Program-made: the position numbers and the translations under genes
Shown here: in pieces, positions 35,999 through 48,850 of the stretch
Position numbering within the stretch: the stretch's first letter is position 1
Layout of the letters: the number at the start of each line of letters is the position of its first letter
DNA from: Antedon mediterranea
Lineage: Eukaryota; Echinodermata; Crinoidea; Comatulida; Antedonidae
NCBI RefSeq assembly: GCF_964355755.1
Contig: NC_092679.1
Location: 5,458,001-5,518,000 of the forward strand
Direction: 5' to 3'
DNA: 60,000 bases
Notes under the pieces: model-generated
Database searches by the model: none
What the model saw: only the letters and a program-made list of their open reading frames with translations
Told to the model about the DNA's origin: nothing

Positions 35999-36042
35999 AC
36001 CGCTGCCACCAAATTAGGCTGAACACCGCTGCCACCAAATTA
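35999..36042 (-). promoter_or_regulatory. Duplicated primer-binding-site-like sequence beside the 5' LTR
   Basis: ACCGCTGCCACCAAATTA occurs twice (about 35999-36016 and 36025-36042), which on the minus strand is TAATTTGGTGGCAGCGGT. The copy touching the LTR is the expected minus-strand primer site. Confidence 0.6.
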
Positions 36043-36489
36043 TGTCACGAACTCCTCTCACGTATGTTTCCGAGCGGTTGAAAATACTTTAGGAACTCCC
36101 TTGTGACATAAAAGTATACACACAAAATCCACAAAGTTGTAAAATAACTCAAAACAAAGCTTTAATTTCAATCAACTTCAACTTTTAACAATCCAGTAAG
36201 CACTTTAAACAACAGCTTCACAATAACTTTACAATATAACATCCAACCTCTAATCCAACAACCTTACAATAGTTTACATCCCTTTATATACAAGATGCTC
36301 CTATCCTTCTAGATCATTCTTTATACTTCTCATTATTACATGATTACAGTTTCTATTAATAGCACTTCTGGAATGTTCTTGATTGTTCTTATTAATTATA
36401 CATGGTTTCTTAAATCAAAACATCTAATTCTAGAATGTTCATGTAAATACTATGTTACTCTATACGTTAGGGAATGGTAATTTATTACA
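36043..36489 (-). repeat. 5' LTR of the gypsy-type element
   Basis: 447 bp, partner of 32695-33141. Read on the minus strand it begins TGTAATAAATTACC and ends GTTCGTGACA. Confidence 0.95.
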
Positions 36490-36569
36490 GTAGAATGTCC
36501 AATTACATCTTGTAAATGTCTGGTCAAACTTTCTGTGAAAAAATGCAATAATGAGGAAAGAGCAGACTC

Positions 36570-36675
36570 TAACTTAGCGCAGCGCTAGTGAATTGACCAA
36601 CCACAAGCGACAGTTCGGATGATCAATCGGCGTCGCGATTGTTCAAATTACTTGCGGCGCGCTTACGTCCTTGCG
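36570..36675. repeat. Fragment of the GCAACGCAAG MITE in gene C intron
   Basis: Contains AGCGCAGCGCTAGTGAATTG, ACCAACCACAAGCGACA and GCGCTTACGTCCTTGCGTTG, as in the copies at 42113-42230 and 42420-42596. Confidence 0.55.
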
Positions 36676-39600
36676 TTGCGTCCTCTTTGGTGTTTTGTAG
36701 ACTTAACGCTATAGTATGTAGGAAAAATTCAAGTTCCATTTCACTCAGAATATCAAAACATACGTCTGCAGCGTCAGATTGCTTACAAGTATTCTCATAC
36801 TTACGCACACGTGAACTCAAACTTTCTGTCTTCCTTCTTGTCACTGTGATCAGAAACGACCTTGCTGATCACCTCTCCGGGGGGACATCTGAAAAAGAAG
36901 ACTAATTATTATAAACTTTGTGTTTAAAGGTTCATTCATACTCAAAGCAACGAACATATCTGATGAGGCATATTGAGGCTGGCATTAATAACGATAATCT
37001 ATTCTTTGTTATACTTCATAATGATTATTTGTTGATTACTATACCTACCTGAAATTCACATCTTCATCATACTCATTATGCCAATCAACAGCAGTGGCAA
37101 GGACGGCGACAACAACAATCAAAATACTCAAAACCGCAAAGGACTTCATAATTTAGAGTATTAATTATGGGTTTTCTAATGTATTGAAACTTGTATGTAT
37201 TTGTTGCCTCTTATAAACAATAGACCTGCGTGTTTGTTATCGCGTTTAAGGCGTGACTTTTTAATTACGATAGCGTAGGAAAATCATTGATTGATTAAAC
37301 CCAACAAATATTGTATAGGCTTGGTGACGATAACTTTAAGGCGACGATAATGATAGTAATGAAAATTATATTTTTTTGTTAGATCAGGTGGTATCATACC
37401 AAGTTCTCCCACCGTTTCTCATAAACAAATAACATTGACTTTGATACTGGTTATACGACGCAACGCAAGAGAGTCGACCAATGACAAGCCACAAAATAAT
37501 CCATCGCTTGTGATTGGTGAAGTAACTCTTACAGTCTTTTTTTTTCTGTAGACATCCAGCATGGGATTAATTATATCGTTTGTTACTCATTTTTGTCATC
37601 ATTCATCGACATTTTTATTCCAATGTCAAAATAAAGAAAGCCACTCCGAGAGTGCCTACCTCCGCCTACTGTAAAATTTTCCTACATAAGATTTCTCCGG
37701 GAAAATATATATATGTGTGTGTGTCTTAATGCTGTGTGTGATTTAGGCTAATTTCACTACAAGCATGTGTATGCGAATTTGGTGTAATGGTTATGTAACC
37801 AGCCTTTCAATTAACAATAGTATCAGCTGATTAACAATAGAACAGCAACGCCAAAAATAAATGGGTGAATTTGAAAAGAAATAGGTTTGTTTAAACTACT
37901 CGTATCAAAAAACCTGTAAATTAAATCAAATTATGTTTTAAAATTACAAATCACAAATTATAACTCTTGCCTCTTGGTTTTTTGGACAAGTAGTTCTCGA
38001 GAAAAGGCAATTTCAGTTACTTAACACTGGCAGGTCTAAAAAGATCTTGTAATTACTTTTTGAGTAATCCTGCTACTAACAAACAAACACACGCGATCGA
38101 CTACTATACCTCCTTGGCGGAAGTAAATTAAAGTTATCTATATATAAATTTACGTAAGGGCAAAATTCGGTAAATCGCGCCTTACTTCTAGAATTTTTAC
38201 TCGATGGTATATAAAGTTGGTTCGTACTTTCGGTACTGATTTTAACCACCTGATGTAACCCTGTTTACTAATTAAATTAAGTTAGATAATTAGTTATTGA
38301 CGATTAAAACGAATTTAGGTTCAACGATTTTCCTCAAATAGGGGTGTTTTCCGATCGTGGTATACACTGTCTAATGGATGTCCATCTTGAAAAATACCCG
38401 CCACAAAAATGCGAGGAGGCTTTGCATTTTCCTATCTCCTCCTATAATAGCTGAAAACCGGTTGAACAGCTAGAGTACACCATCATAATGTTGAAGACAG
38501 GCCGATTTTCCTTAAAAAATACTATTTTGATAGATTTAATATACGATTACAAATGTATTGGTTTGCGATGAATGGAACATCCCAATCTCTCAGTCTGCCA
38601 GAGTTTGGTTTAACACAAGTAGGTAAATTTATGAGCCCTTGGTTTAACACATACGGTAGGTAAATATATGGGCCCTTTGAGAATAAACTTGCAATACTTT
38701 GACAATACTGTAAATACCTATTAACTATGGTCCTCATTTGAATCGAACATTTCTTACTGTGAATGTTCGTACTGTTAGATGTAATATAAAAATATATACA
38801 AATAAACTTTATTACTGAGATTGTGATTAGGCTTCACTGGTAGATATATAAACACATTATTATATACAAATAAACTTTATACTGACAGTTCCCTCTCAAC
38901 GTTTGTATTAATTATTAATTAATAATTACCAATAATATAAACATCGTAGTGGTGTATCGTGACATGTACTTTAATATTTCAATCGATTATGACAGTGACA
39001 GTTTTAACAAAGTATTAAATCGCAAATGTTTTACTGTATTTAGAGGTATATTATTTATAGGCCTATATAACATGAACAAAATATTTCGTTACTGAGTGGA
39101 TAAAGAATATATTTAAAAATTGTTCCTCTTTGTACCTATCCGCTTTCCCACCCTTCAAACCTAATGTTACATACAAAACAAAAATTGGGTTTGTTATGAG
39201 TCCAAATCAAAAATTTGGACTCATTTTGTGATAAGTTTCTCCTTCGGAAGTAATTCCCAGGGTGCTAATTTTAGTTGACTACATAAATCATCGTGTCTAT
39301 TTATTCGTTTCTGTAAACGACAATGTATTATATAATAGTACATTTGAAATCGCCAGTTTTGTTACGCTGAAATTACTATGTATTCGAGAACCATCTGTGG
39401 GCACGACCATCTAGTATCCATAATTATGCTTAAAAGTTTGTTTTTTTTGTCCTGTGTGGGTTCAAAAAAAGTTTATCTTGCTAGATTCGGTATACTGACA
39501 TCTGCTCCTGGTCTATATTTGTGTACTGTTAACGTATTATAGATTGCAACATTTTATCTCAATAGAATTTGTTCAAAACAAAATGTTCGACATTTCCTGA

Positions 39601-42112
39601 TGTTTCTCAAATTTAAAGATAGCACTGATGAGCGATAGTAGTCAAACTAATTATCTATTTAATGTACGTTTCGAGATGTTGATGTGAACAAACAGCCTGG
39701 TCCTATTTTGTTTACTGGTACAAACTTTCAACTGAATATAGGCCTTAGTTTGTATTGATGGTTATACATTAAAATACTTTAAACAACAGAACAAGTAATT
39801 AAGATTTAGTTAAGGTGGGTGCTAAATCACCCACTGTCCTTAAGCGATGTGGCTCTCCAAACATTCCTAAAATAAACTTAAAAACGTACTTAAAGATATA
39901 TTTTACATAGACCATTTAATGTCAAATAATAATATTCAGTTTTAGTTTTAAAAATCGAAAAAATAAATACTTACCATGATAAAACTTTAAGGGGTGGGGT
40001 CCGGGAGCCATATTCTATCGGAAACGAGTTTCAATGGTTATTATTATTATTTTATAAGCGAAATTGAATAAAGTGAATTCTACAAAGCTGCCTATTCAAA
40101 CGTTTATTTTTATGTTATGTTTGTATTGTCTTTACTGAAAGGAATTAAATAAAATAAAGTAATTATTCATCTTTATATTCTTCATCTTTACAATAAAGGG
40201 ACGTCAACATTAAGCTTCTCTCGTGCACCTACTATAAGTAAAAAACCACCGTAGGGGCCTATTTTTTGACAAAACAAATCCATACAATATTCATCACCTC
40301 AAACATTATATTTATTTCATGATTAAATTGAATTAAAGAAACATTTATATTTCCATCGTGATCTGTGTTAATAAGGTAAAACAATGTGTGTAAATAGCTA
40401 TTAGTCTCTGTAGTCATGTGCCAATCATATCAATTTTTGAAACTACCAAACATGAAAGGTAAATATTGCTATGATAAATATGAATCTTTATCACATTCAA
40501 AAACACAACATCGACAAAAACAATTGATGATATGATGTTATTTCTAGAATGCTTACTCGATGGTTTTTAAAGTTGGTTCGTACTTTCGGCACTGATTAAC
40601 GATGTGCCCCAAATAGGGGTTTTTTCGATCATTGCATACACTGTCTAATGGATGTCCATCTTGAAAAATACCCGCACACAATAATACGAGGATGCTCGCA
40701 TTTACCAATCTCCTTGATAGGTTTAATATACGTTTATACAAATATATTGATTTGCGATGAATGGAACCTTCCAATCTCTCAGTCACAATATAAATATTTA
40801 ATTTAACACAAGTAGGTAAATGTATGGGTCTTTGAGGATAAACTTAAAACCTTTAGATATAATATTGCAATACTTTGACAATACTGTAAATATGTATTTA
40901 CCATTTTTGGTCGTAATTTGAATCGCAAATTTCTTATAAACACATATAGAAATAAACTTTACTACTGTGAGTGTGGGAGGCCCTACTGTAAGATATATAA
41001 ACACATCATATACAAATAAACTTTATTACTGCCAGTTGCTTCTCAACGTTTGTATTAATTAATAATTACAAACAAATATAAACGTCATAGTGGTGTATCG
41101 TTACCATCCTGTATTCGACTAGAACATTCACAGTTTTAACAAAGTATTAAATTGCTCAATCCTAATGTTATATACAAAACACAAATTGGGTTTGTTTAAA
41201 TGAGTCCAAATACAAAATGTGGACTCATTTTTCTTTTTCCGGAAGTAATTCCCAGGGTGCTAATTTTAGTTGACTATATAAATCATCCTGTCTATTTATT
41301 CTTTTCTGTTCCTGCGATACGTACTTTTACAAAAACAGTTTTTTTACGCTGAAATTACTGTGTATTCGAGAACCATCTAGTTGGTAATAATTATCTGCAG
41401 GGAATATAGAGATAAATTAAGACATATCAAAAACAATACTCAACACAATTCTAAAGTATTATTGATATTAGGAATATTATTTTTGTTATCATTTTTATCA
41501 ATTCTACCATATGGTTCAATCTTCAAAATTTAGGTAAATATTGCTATGATAAATTTAGGAATATTTATCATCCGAAGGCACGACATCGACAACAAAATTA
41601 ATTAATCAAACGTCACTTGATGATATGAAATGTATTGCAGTTAAATAAATGAATTGATAATACTTATATTATCTGTGAATTGAGATAAATAAAGGTATAT
41701 AACAAGCTGATATTATTCAACACAATATTCAGCACAATACAAGTTCTGAAAAGTATTTGGTTGTTCCAGTGGCTAGTATGTAAGTAGAGGCTAGTTTAGG
41801 ACTAGGACTTTTTTCTGTCTCTGTGGCTTGAACCATTTTCATTCCTTCGTTCATTCAATCTCATTCAATGAATTTCAAGTTAATCAGTACGATAATAATG
41901 TGTGGTACATCAGCAATCTTCATCCATTCCAATTATTATGATTTTACATTTTTCGTAATTTTCGTATATAAATCATTTTATCCATGATATTTCGTATATA
42001 GAATATTAAAAATAACCCTGTATAGAAACAAAGACCAAAAATCATTCATTCATAAAATGACGTGTTAGTTTCTTGACAGTTGCCTAAAGTTAGAAAAATG
42101 ACGTGATTCTCA

Positions 42113-42230
42113 TACAGACAGTAAGCGAGTTGGCCAATCACAAGCGACAACTCGGATAATCCATCGCTTGTGATTGGCTAAATCACTTGTGGTGCGCTTA
42201 CGTCCTTGCGTTGCGTCCTGGTGGGAACAA
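42113..42230. repeat. GCAACGCAAG-family MITE upstream of gene A
   Basis: GGCCAATCACAAGCGACAAC and CCATCGCTTGTGATTGGC are inverted, followed by CTTGCGTTGCGTCCTGGTGG. Also present at 51770-51895 upstream of gene B, so it predates the duplication. Confidence 0.6.
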
Positions 42231-42419
42231 AGCATTAGGTTCAGTGACATGTAAAACTATGTCGCTCGACTTAATTGGTGGGTGTGGTGTGCTGGCGCTG
42301 AAGTTTAGCCACAACCTAATAATCAGGTAATATACATTGACGTGTTGCGGCCAGACAACAAAATAAAAAGCTTAACAAATAGAGATACTAGATAGAGAGT
42401 TCTCCCGCTTCTTTTTTAA

Positions 42420-42596
42420 GCTTGGTTCCCACTAGAACGTAACGCAAGAACGTAAACGCAACGCAAGCGTTTTAACCAATGACAAGCGAAGTTATAGACA
42501 GTTAGCAATCACAAGCGAATAAGCCATCGCTTGTGATTGGTCAATTCACTTGCGTTGCGTTACGTCCTTGCGTTGCGTCGCTAGTGGGAACCACGC
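42420..42596. mobile_element. MITE with TTAA target duplication in gene A promoter
   Basis: 177 bp with inverted ends GCTTGGTTCCCACTAG and CTAGTGGGAACCACGC, flanked by TTAA at 42416-42419 and 42597-42600. The paralogous site upstream of gene B (about 52075-52085) has a single TTAA and no element. Inverted ACGCAACGCAAG blocks lie inside. Confidence 0.85.
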
Positions 42597-42615
42597 TTAA
42601 ATGAGGACACTGTCC

Positions 42616-42622
42616 TTATAAA
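42616..42622 (+). promoter_or_regulatory. Candidate TATA box of gene A
   Basis: TTATAAA in CTGTCCTTATAAACTG, 118 bases before the ATG and just after the MITE insertion. The same motif lies upstream of gene B. Confidence 0.4.
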
Positions 42623-42739
42623 CTGTTATGTAACTTCGTGGTCTAGTTTATGTTTCCCGCGGCCGGAATTGTTATAGAATGTCCATAAGTGCGTTTCGAA
42701 TACTCTACTAACTATTTTTCAATTTGTTTTCTTAGAAAA

Positions 42740-45494
<2,755 letters not shown>

Positions 45495-45548
45495 ACTCTC
45501 ACAAAACTAAATGAAAGTTATCAACAATTTCAGAGAAACTATCGAAAT

Positions 45549-45554
45549 AATAAA
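45549..45554 (+). terminator. Poly(A) signal of gene A
   Basis: AATAAA 55 bases after the stop codon of gene A. Confidence 0.65.
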
Positions 45555-45639
45555 GTATCGTTATAATAATAGCACGTAATGGCTACTCGCTTTAATTAAG
45601 TTTGATTCTTTAAATGGTAAAAGTACAATGATTAATTAA

Positions 45640-46265
45640 AGAAACAAAGACGAATTATATAATTTTGCATGAATGTTTTTTTATTATTTGTTATTATGCG
45701 GTGATTTAATAGTGGCATATCTAGCTGGCTGATGCTCACCAACTTTGATGTCGAATCAAGACAGCGTTGTTTCCTTGTCAAATTTTCAATTTGACAAGTT
45801 ACAAAATATCTTACTGTAACATAATACGTATTTGACAAACTTTAAATTATAAACATTTAAAACAAGCACCACCAATAATGCACATTTGGCGTTTTATTGT
45901 AAATAAAGTTTCGGGCTCTACTATACAATCTTGCATGTTTGGTTTGTTTGTTGTCTACGCGACAACGTTTTCATATAACACTTTTAACCAGTTACAAAAG
46001 AACATTCCAAAATTAAACTTTTTTCAAACATCGAACATAAAATCTCTACAAATAGAATCAAAAGCCTTCTTAAAATTTAAGGTAATTATTGCCCACAATG
46101 ATTAATAAAATGAAACCAAGACGAATTATATAATTTGCATGAATGTTTTTGTTTTGATGCGGTGATTTAATAGTGGCATATCTAGCTGGCTGATGCTCAC
46201 CAACTCTAATGTCGAATCAGATAGTGCACCGCCAATATAATGCGCATTTGGCATTTTATAATAAA
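45640..46265. repeat. Tandem duplication of about 480 bp downstream of gene A
   Basis: The block AGACGAATTATATAATTT, GCATGAATGTTTTT, GCGGTGATTTAATAGTGGCA, TATCTAGCTGGCTGATGCTC occurs at about 45645-45765 and again at about 46119-46222. No gene is evident. Confidence 0.7.
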
Positions 46266-46779
46266 TAAATTTTAATTGTAAACACAGATTTATCAGAACC
46301 TTCTTACGCTACCTTTTTGATAAATTTTACTGTCCATGATTCAACCGACCTTTGAGTCACTCTCACGCATTTTTTGGTTGGCTAGCAACCACGCAGCGCC
46401 ACATACAGTCACAACGCGTCGTGACGTAAACACCGCAGAACTCTATTGAAATTCAAGAAAATCGGTTCATTAAATAACCTCACAAATAAAAAAAAAAAAT
46501 TGTTTTTTAACATGGGCCGAAATATCAACATGCGCCCTCTGTGGCCGGCAATATGCTTTTGCTATTTGCTAATTAGGCCTACTTCACTCAGTTTCTGAGC
46601 GCTTTCATCGAAAAATTATTTTCTTGTTAGTTTCAAGTAAATCCAAACAAATTAATACAGATACGATGTTTTAGTTTTCTTTTCATTTATTATTCATTTA
46701 ATTATGCTAACATTAGTTTACATATGAATCTCTCATTTTGTAATTTATAAAATTTCCTTTTTTATTAAACCAACTATCG

Positions 46780-47230
46780 AAACTGAATAACTACAGTAGC
46801 TGAGTTGATAAACCAGAAATAGAGACCAAAAACGTAAGTTTCTCATTTGTATTCTCATTTTATCAAAAAAAAGAAAATTATATAAAATAGTATGGGCCTA
46901 TAAAACATTTTAATTGATCCGTTTATTCTTATTAAGGTCTCTTACTAAGGTGTATCAATATACCATTCAAGTAGTTTCTGTTGTCAAAGTTTAGTTTCAC
47001 AAACGTTGTATTGCCATCTTCTATCCCTAAAAAGACAAAATCATTAAAAAATGGTAGCAAACGGTATTACGGTAATCAATTATTAGGCATCAATAAACAT
47101 CTTGGATAATCTTTTCACCAGAAGACAGTCGGTGTATTTTGAACCATACATTTTTAACAGCTAGGTGCGGGCAAAAAAAATCCATTGATCATACATTCCA
47201 ATAATTATCGATCTATAGTTTCCCTCAAAA
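46780..47230 (-). repeat. Duplicated block derived from the 3' end of a gene C-like gene, copy 1
   Basis: Shares TGATAAACCAGAAATAGAGA, AACGTAAGTTTCTCATTT, TAAGGTCTCTTACT and the exon remnant at 46984-47026 with copy 2 at 48405-48850. A weaker match is the gene C 3' region at about 31560-31810. Confidence 0.7.
46984..47026 (-). pseudogene. Orphan last exon of a dermatopontin-like gene (C-type), copy 1
   Basis: Minus strand after an acceptor TTTTTAG: frame EDRRWQYNVCETKL then TGA. It matches gene C exon 5 (EDRRWQYNVCQTEY). No upstream exons lie within several kilobases, and LINE debris follows, so it is probably a duplicated fragment. Confidence 0.7.
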
Positions 47231-47359
47231 TACACAGTAAAATCTCTATTTCATTAAAATGTTGTAAATAGTATTTTTATTTTCATGCTATAGCAAAAAT
47301 TATCCACCGTATATCCACCATCTTTTTTCACCTTCTAGAGAGTCACCAGACATGTTATT

Positions 47360-48115
47360 ACATTAGGTTAAACTACCTAACTACTGAAAAAAAGTCCTCC
47401 TGGTTTTTATAGCAGAAATTTGCCATTTTTCGTCTTGATTTCCATTACAAATATTTGATTTATGTACAATTAACCAGCTATTATATTTGTCACATTTGTG
47501 ACATATTGTGGATTCGAATTTTTGCGGGCATTCATTTATTTTGTGACCATGACGGCCATATTCAAAGCATTTAATTTCAAACTGTTGATCTTTGTGGAAG
47601 AATCTTGCGGTAAAATTGTTAAATTTTGAAAATCGTAGAAGGCTTCCTTTAAAAGGCTCAACAAAAGCCACGCGATCTTTGAGAAAACGTGAAAGTTTTC
47701 CATTTATCCTGAATTTTATAAATTGGATGTCGCTTAGGATCTTACTCCCCAATTTTTTTTAAAGAATCAGTGATTTCTTCGTTCCTTACTGAAGGTGGTA
47801 TGTCTTTCACCAGAATTCTAACTCCGTGTTCCTCGTTGAGATATGGGTTGATATCATGTAGGCCTACGTTAATGTGTTTGTCGTTGATGTAATTATTGCT
47901 TTAACACGTACAGTACGATTATTAACATAAATTCGCCATAGATTTTTGACTTTTAGAGCTCCGATAAAATGATCACAGTTAATTACATCTTTCAGTGCAA
48001 AATATATAAACTCTTCTTTTAAATACTCCTCACCTTTTTTCTAATATAGTCATCCTTCACGAACACAGGCTTGACGTTTTGATTGGTTTCGTTTTTGACC
48101 ATGGCAACAAGCGAT
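47360..48115 (-). pseudogene. Decayed LINE ORF1 (RNA-binding, CCHC-type) fragment
   Basis: On the minus strand the pieces read VINCDHFIGALKVKNLWRIY near 47925-47985, then a frame with GVRILVKDIPPSVRNEEITD near 47780-47835, then an open frame (47381-47752) with FRINGKLSRFLK and a zinc knuckle CFEYGRHGHKINEC. An RRM-like part followed by CCHC is typical of L1/Tx1-type ORF1 proteins. Frameshifts and stops break it. It lies between the two duplicated exon-5 blocks. Confidence 0.65.
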
Positions 48116-48404
48116 TTTGACAACAATGGTAAGCAGAGCCAGTTAATTGAAGCGTAAACAAGGTGACGGTGATTTAGGCTGTTGTTAGGGTAAACAAATG
48201 CACTTACTTCTGATTGTATGCTGATGATGTATTTGCGTACTCTTTGACCTGGCTTTAAAACGAATAAATCTTACTTCTTCAGATTTCCAAATAGCGATTC
48301 CTTGTTTGATTATATGTTACTTATACATTTACAAAACACGACAACTATTAGTGCAAGAAATTATAGCGTTTGGTCTTTTGCTCCTTCACCTTTTATTTCA
48401 ATAA

Positions 48405-48850
48405 ACTAGCTGAGTTGATAAACCAGAAATAGAGACCAAAAACGTAAGTTTCTCATTTTTATTCTCATTTTATCAAAAAAGAAAATTATATAAAATAGTA
48501 TGGGCCTATAAAACATTTTAATTGATCCGTTTATTCTTATTAAGGTCTCTTACTGAGGTGTATCAATATACTATTCAGGTATATTCTGTTGTCAACGTTT
48601 AGTTTCACAAACGTTGTTGTATTGCCATCTTCTATTCCTAAAAAGACAAAATCATTAAAAATGGTAGCAAACGGTATTACGGTTATCAATTATCAGGCAT
48701 CAATAAATATCTTGGATAATCTTTTCACCAGAAGACAGTCAGTGTATTTTGAACCATATATTTTTAACGGCTAGGTGCGGGCAAAAAAATTCCATTGATC
48801 ATACATTCCAATAATTATCGATCTATAGTTTCCCCTATGTTTCATAATTG
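48405..48850 (-). repeat. Duplicated block derived from the 3' end of a gene C-like gene, copy 2
   Basis: Close match to 46780-47230 over its whole length. Confidence 0.7.
48592..48637 (-). pseudogene. Orphan last exon of a dermatopontin-like gene (C-type), copy 2
   Basis: Minus strand frame ENRRWQYNNVCETKR then TGA. Relative to copy 1 it has a three-base insertion (extra N) and D-to-N in the DR-x-W signature. Confidence 0.65.

Larger units (their letters stand above)
32695..36489 (-). mobile_element. Ty3/gypsy-type LTR retrotransposon, non-autonomous, recently inserted
   Basis: Two 447-bp LTRs (32695-33141 and 36043-36489) differ by one base by eye (T versus C about 20 bases from the right end). 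Both are bounded by TG and CA. The flanking host bases GTAGA (32690-32694 and 36490-36494) form a 5-bp target duplication. On the minus strand a primer-binding-like TGGTGGCAGCGGTG follows the 5' LTR, and a polypurine tract AGAAAGAGGGGGGAG precedes the 3' LTR (33142-33156). The single ORF lacks reverse transcriptase. The element sits inside exon 3 of dermatopontin-like gene C. Confidence 0.95.
31743..37149 (-). pseudogene. Dermatopontin-like gene C, interrupted in exon 3 by an LTR retrotransposon
   Basis: Dermatopontins are small secreted matrix or haemolymph proteins; invertebrate members include lectin-like ones (family knowledge). Exons: 37149-37049, 36888-36805, 36508-36490 continuing after the insert at 32694-32592, 32180-32022, 31803-31743. 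With the insert and one target duplication ignored, the exons total 522 bases in phase, the same length as gene A. Exon 1 gives a signal peptide (MKSFAVLSILIVVVAVLATA) then VDWHNEYDEDVNF. Three family signatures follow: EDRKFEFTC, EDRRWKLYCC and EDRRWQYNVC. The insert falls in codons for WTFYIND, so this allele should make a product truncated after about 68 residues plus read-through into the LTR. A TATA-like TTTATAA is at 37211-37217. No other disabling change was seen, so the break looks recent and may be polymorphic. Confidence 0.88.
37150..42600. other. Region between gene C and gene A: duplicated blocks and repeats
   Basis: No firm gene. A block at about 38380-39400 recurs at about 40555-41390 (shared GGATGTCCATCTTGAAAAAT, GGTTTGCGATGAATGGAAC type, AAGTAATTCCCAGGGTGCTA), and its last part recurs again at 49545-49700. 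A MITE fragment lies at 37445-37530. The stretch 41500-42740 is the duplicated upstream region of gene A, matching 51185-52223. A conserved short minus-strand frame in the two blocks is discussed in the findings. Confidence 0.5.

Noticed and set aside
36623-36905. Overlapping small ORFs around 36.6-36.9 kb
   Set aside because: Frames run across gene C exon 2, an intron and a MITE fragment. The dermatopontin frame on the minus strand explains the exon.
47381-47752. Possible cellular zinc-knuckle protein of 123 residues
   Set aside because: Adjacent out-of-frame pieces continue an L1-type ORF1, so it is a decayed retroelement segment.
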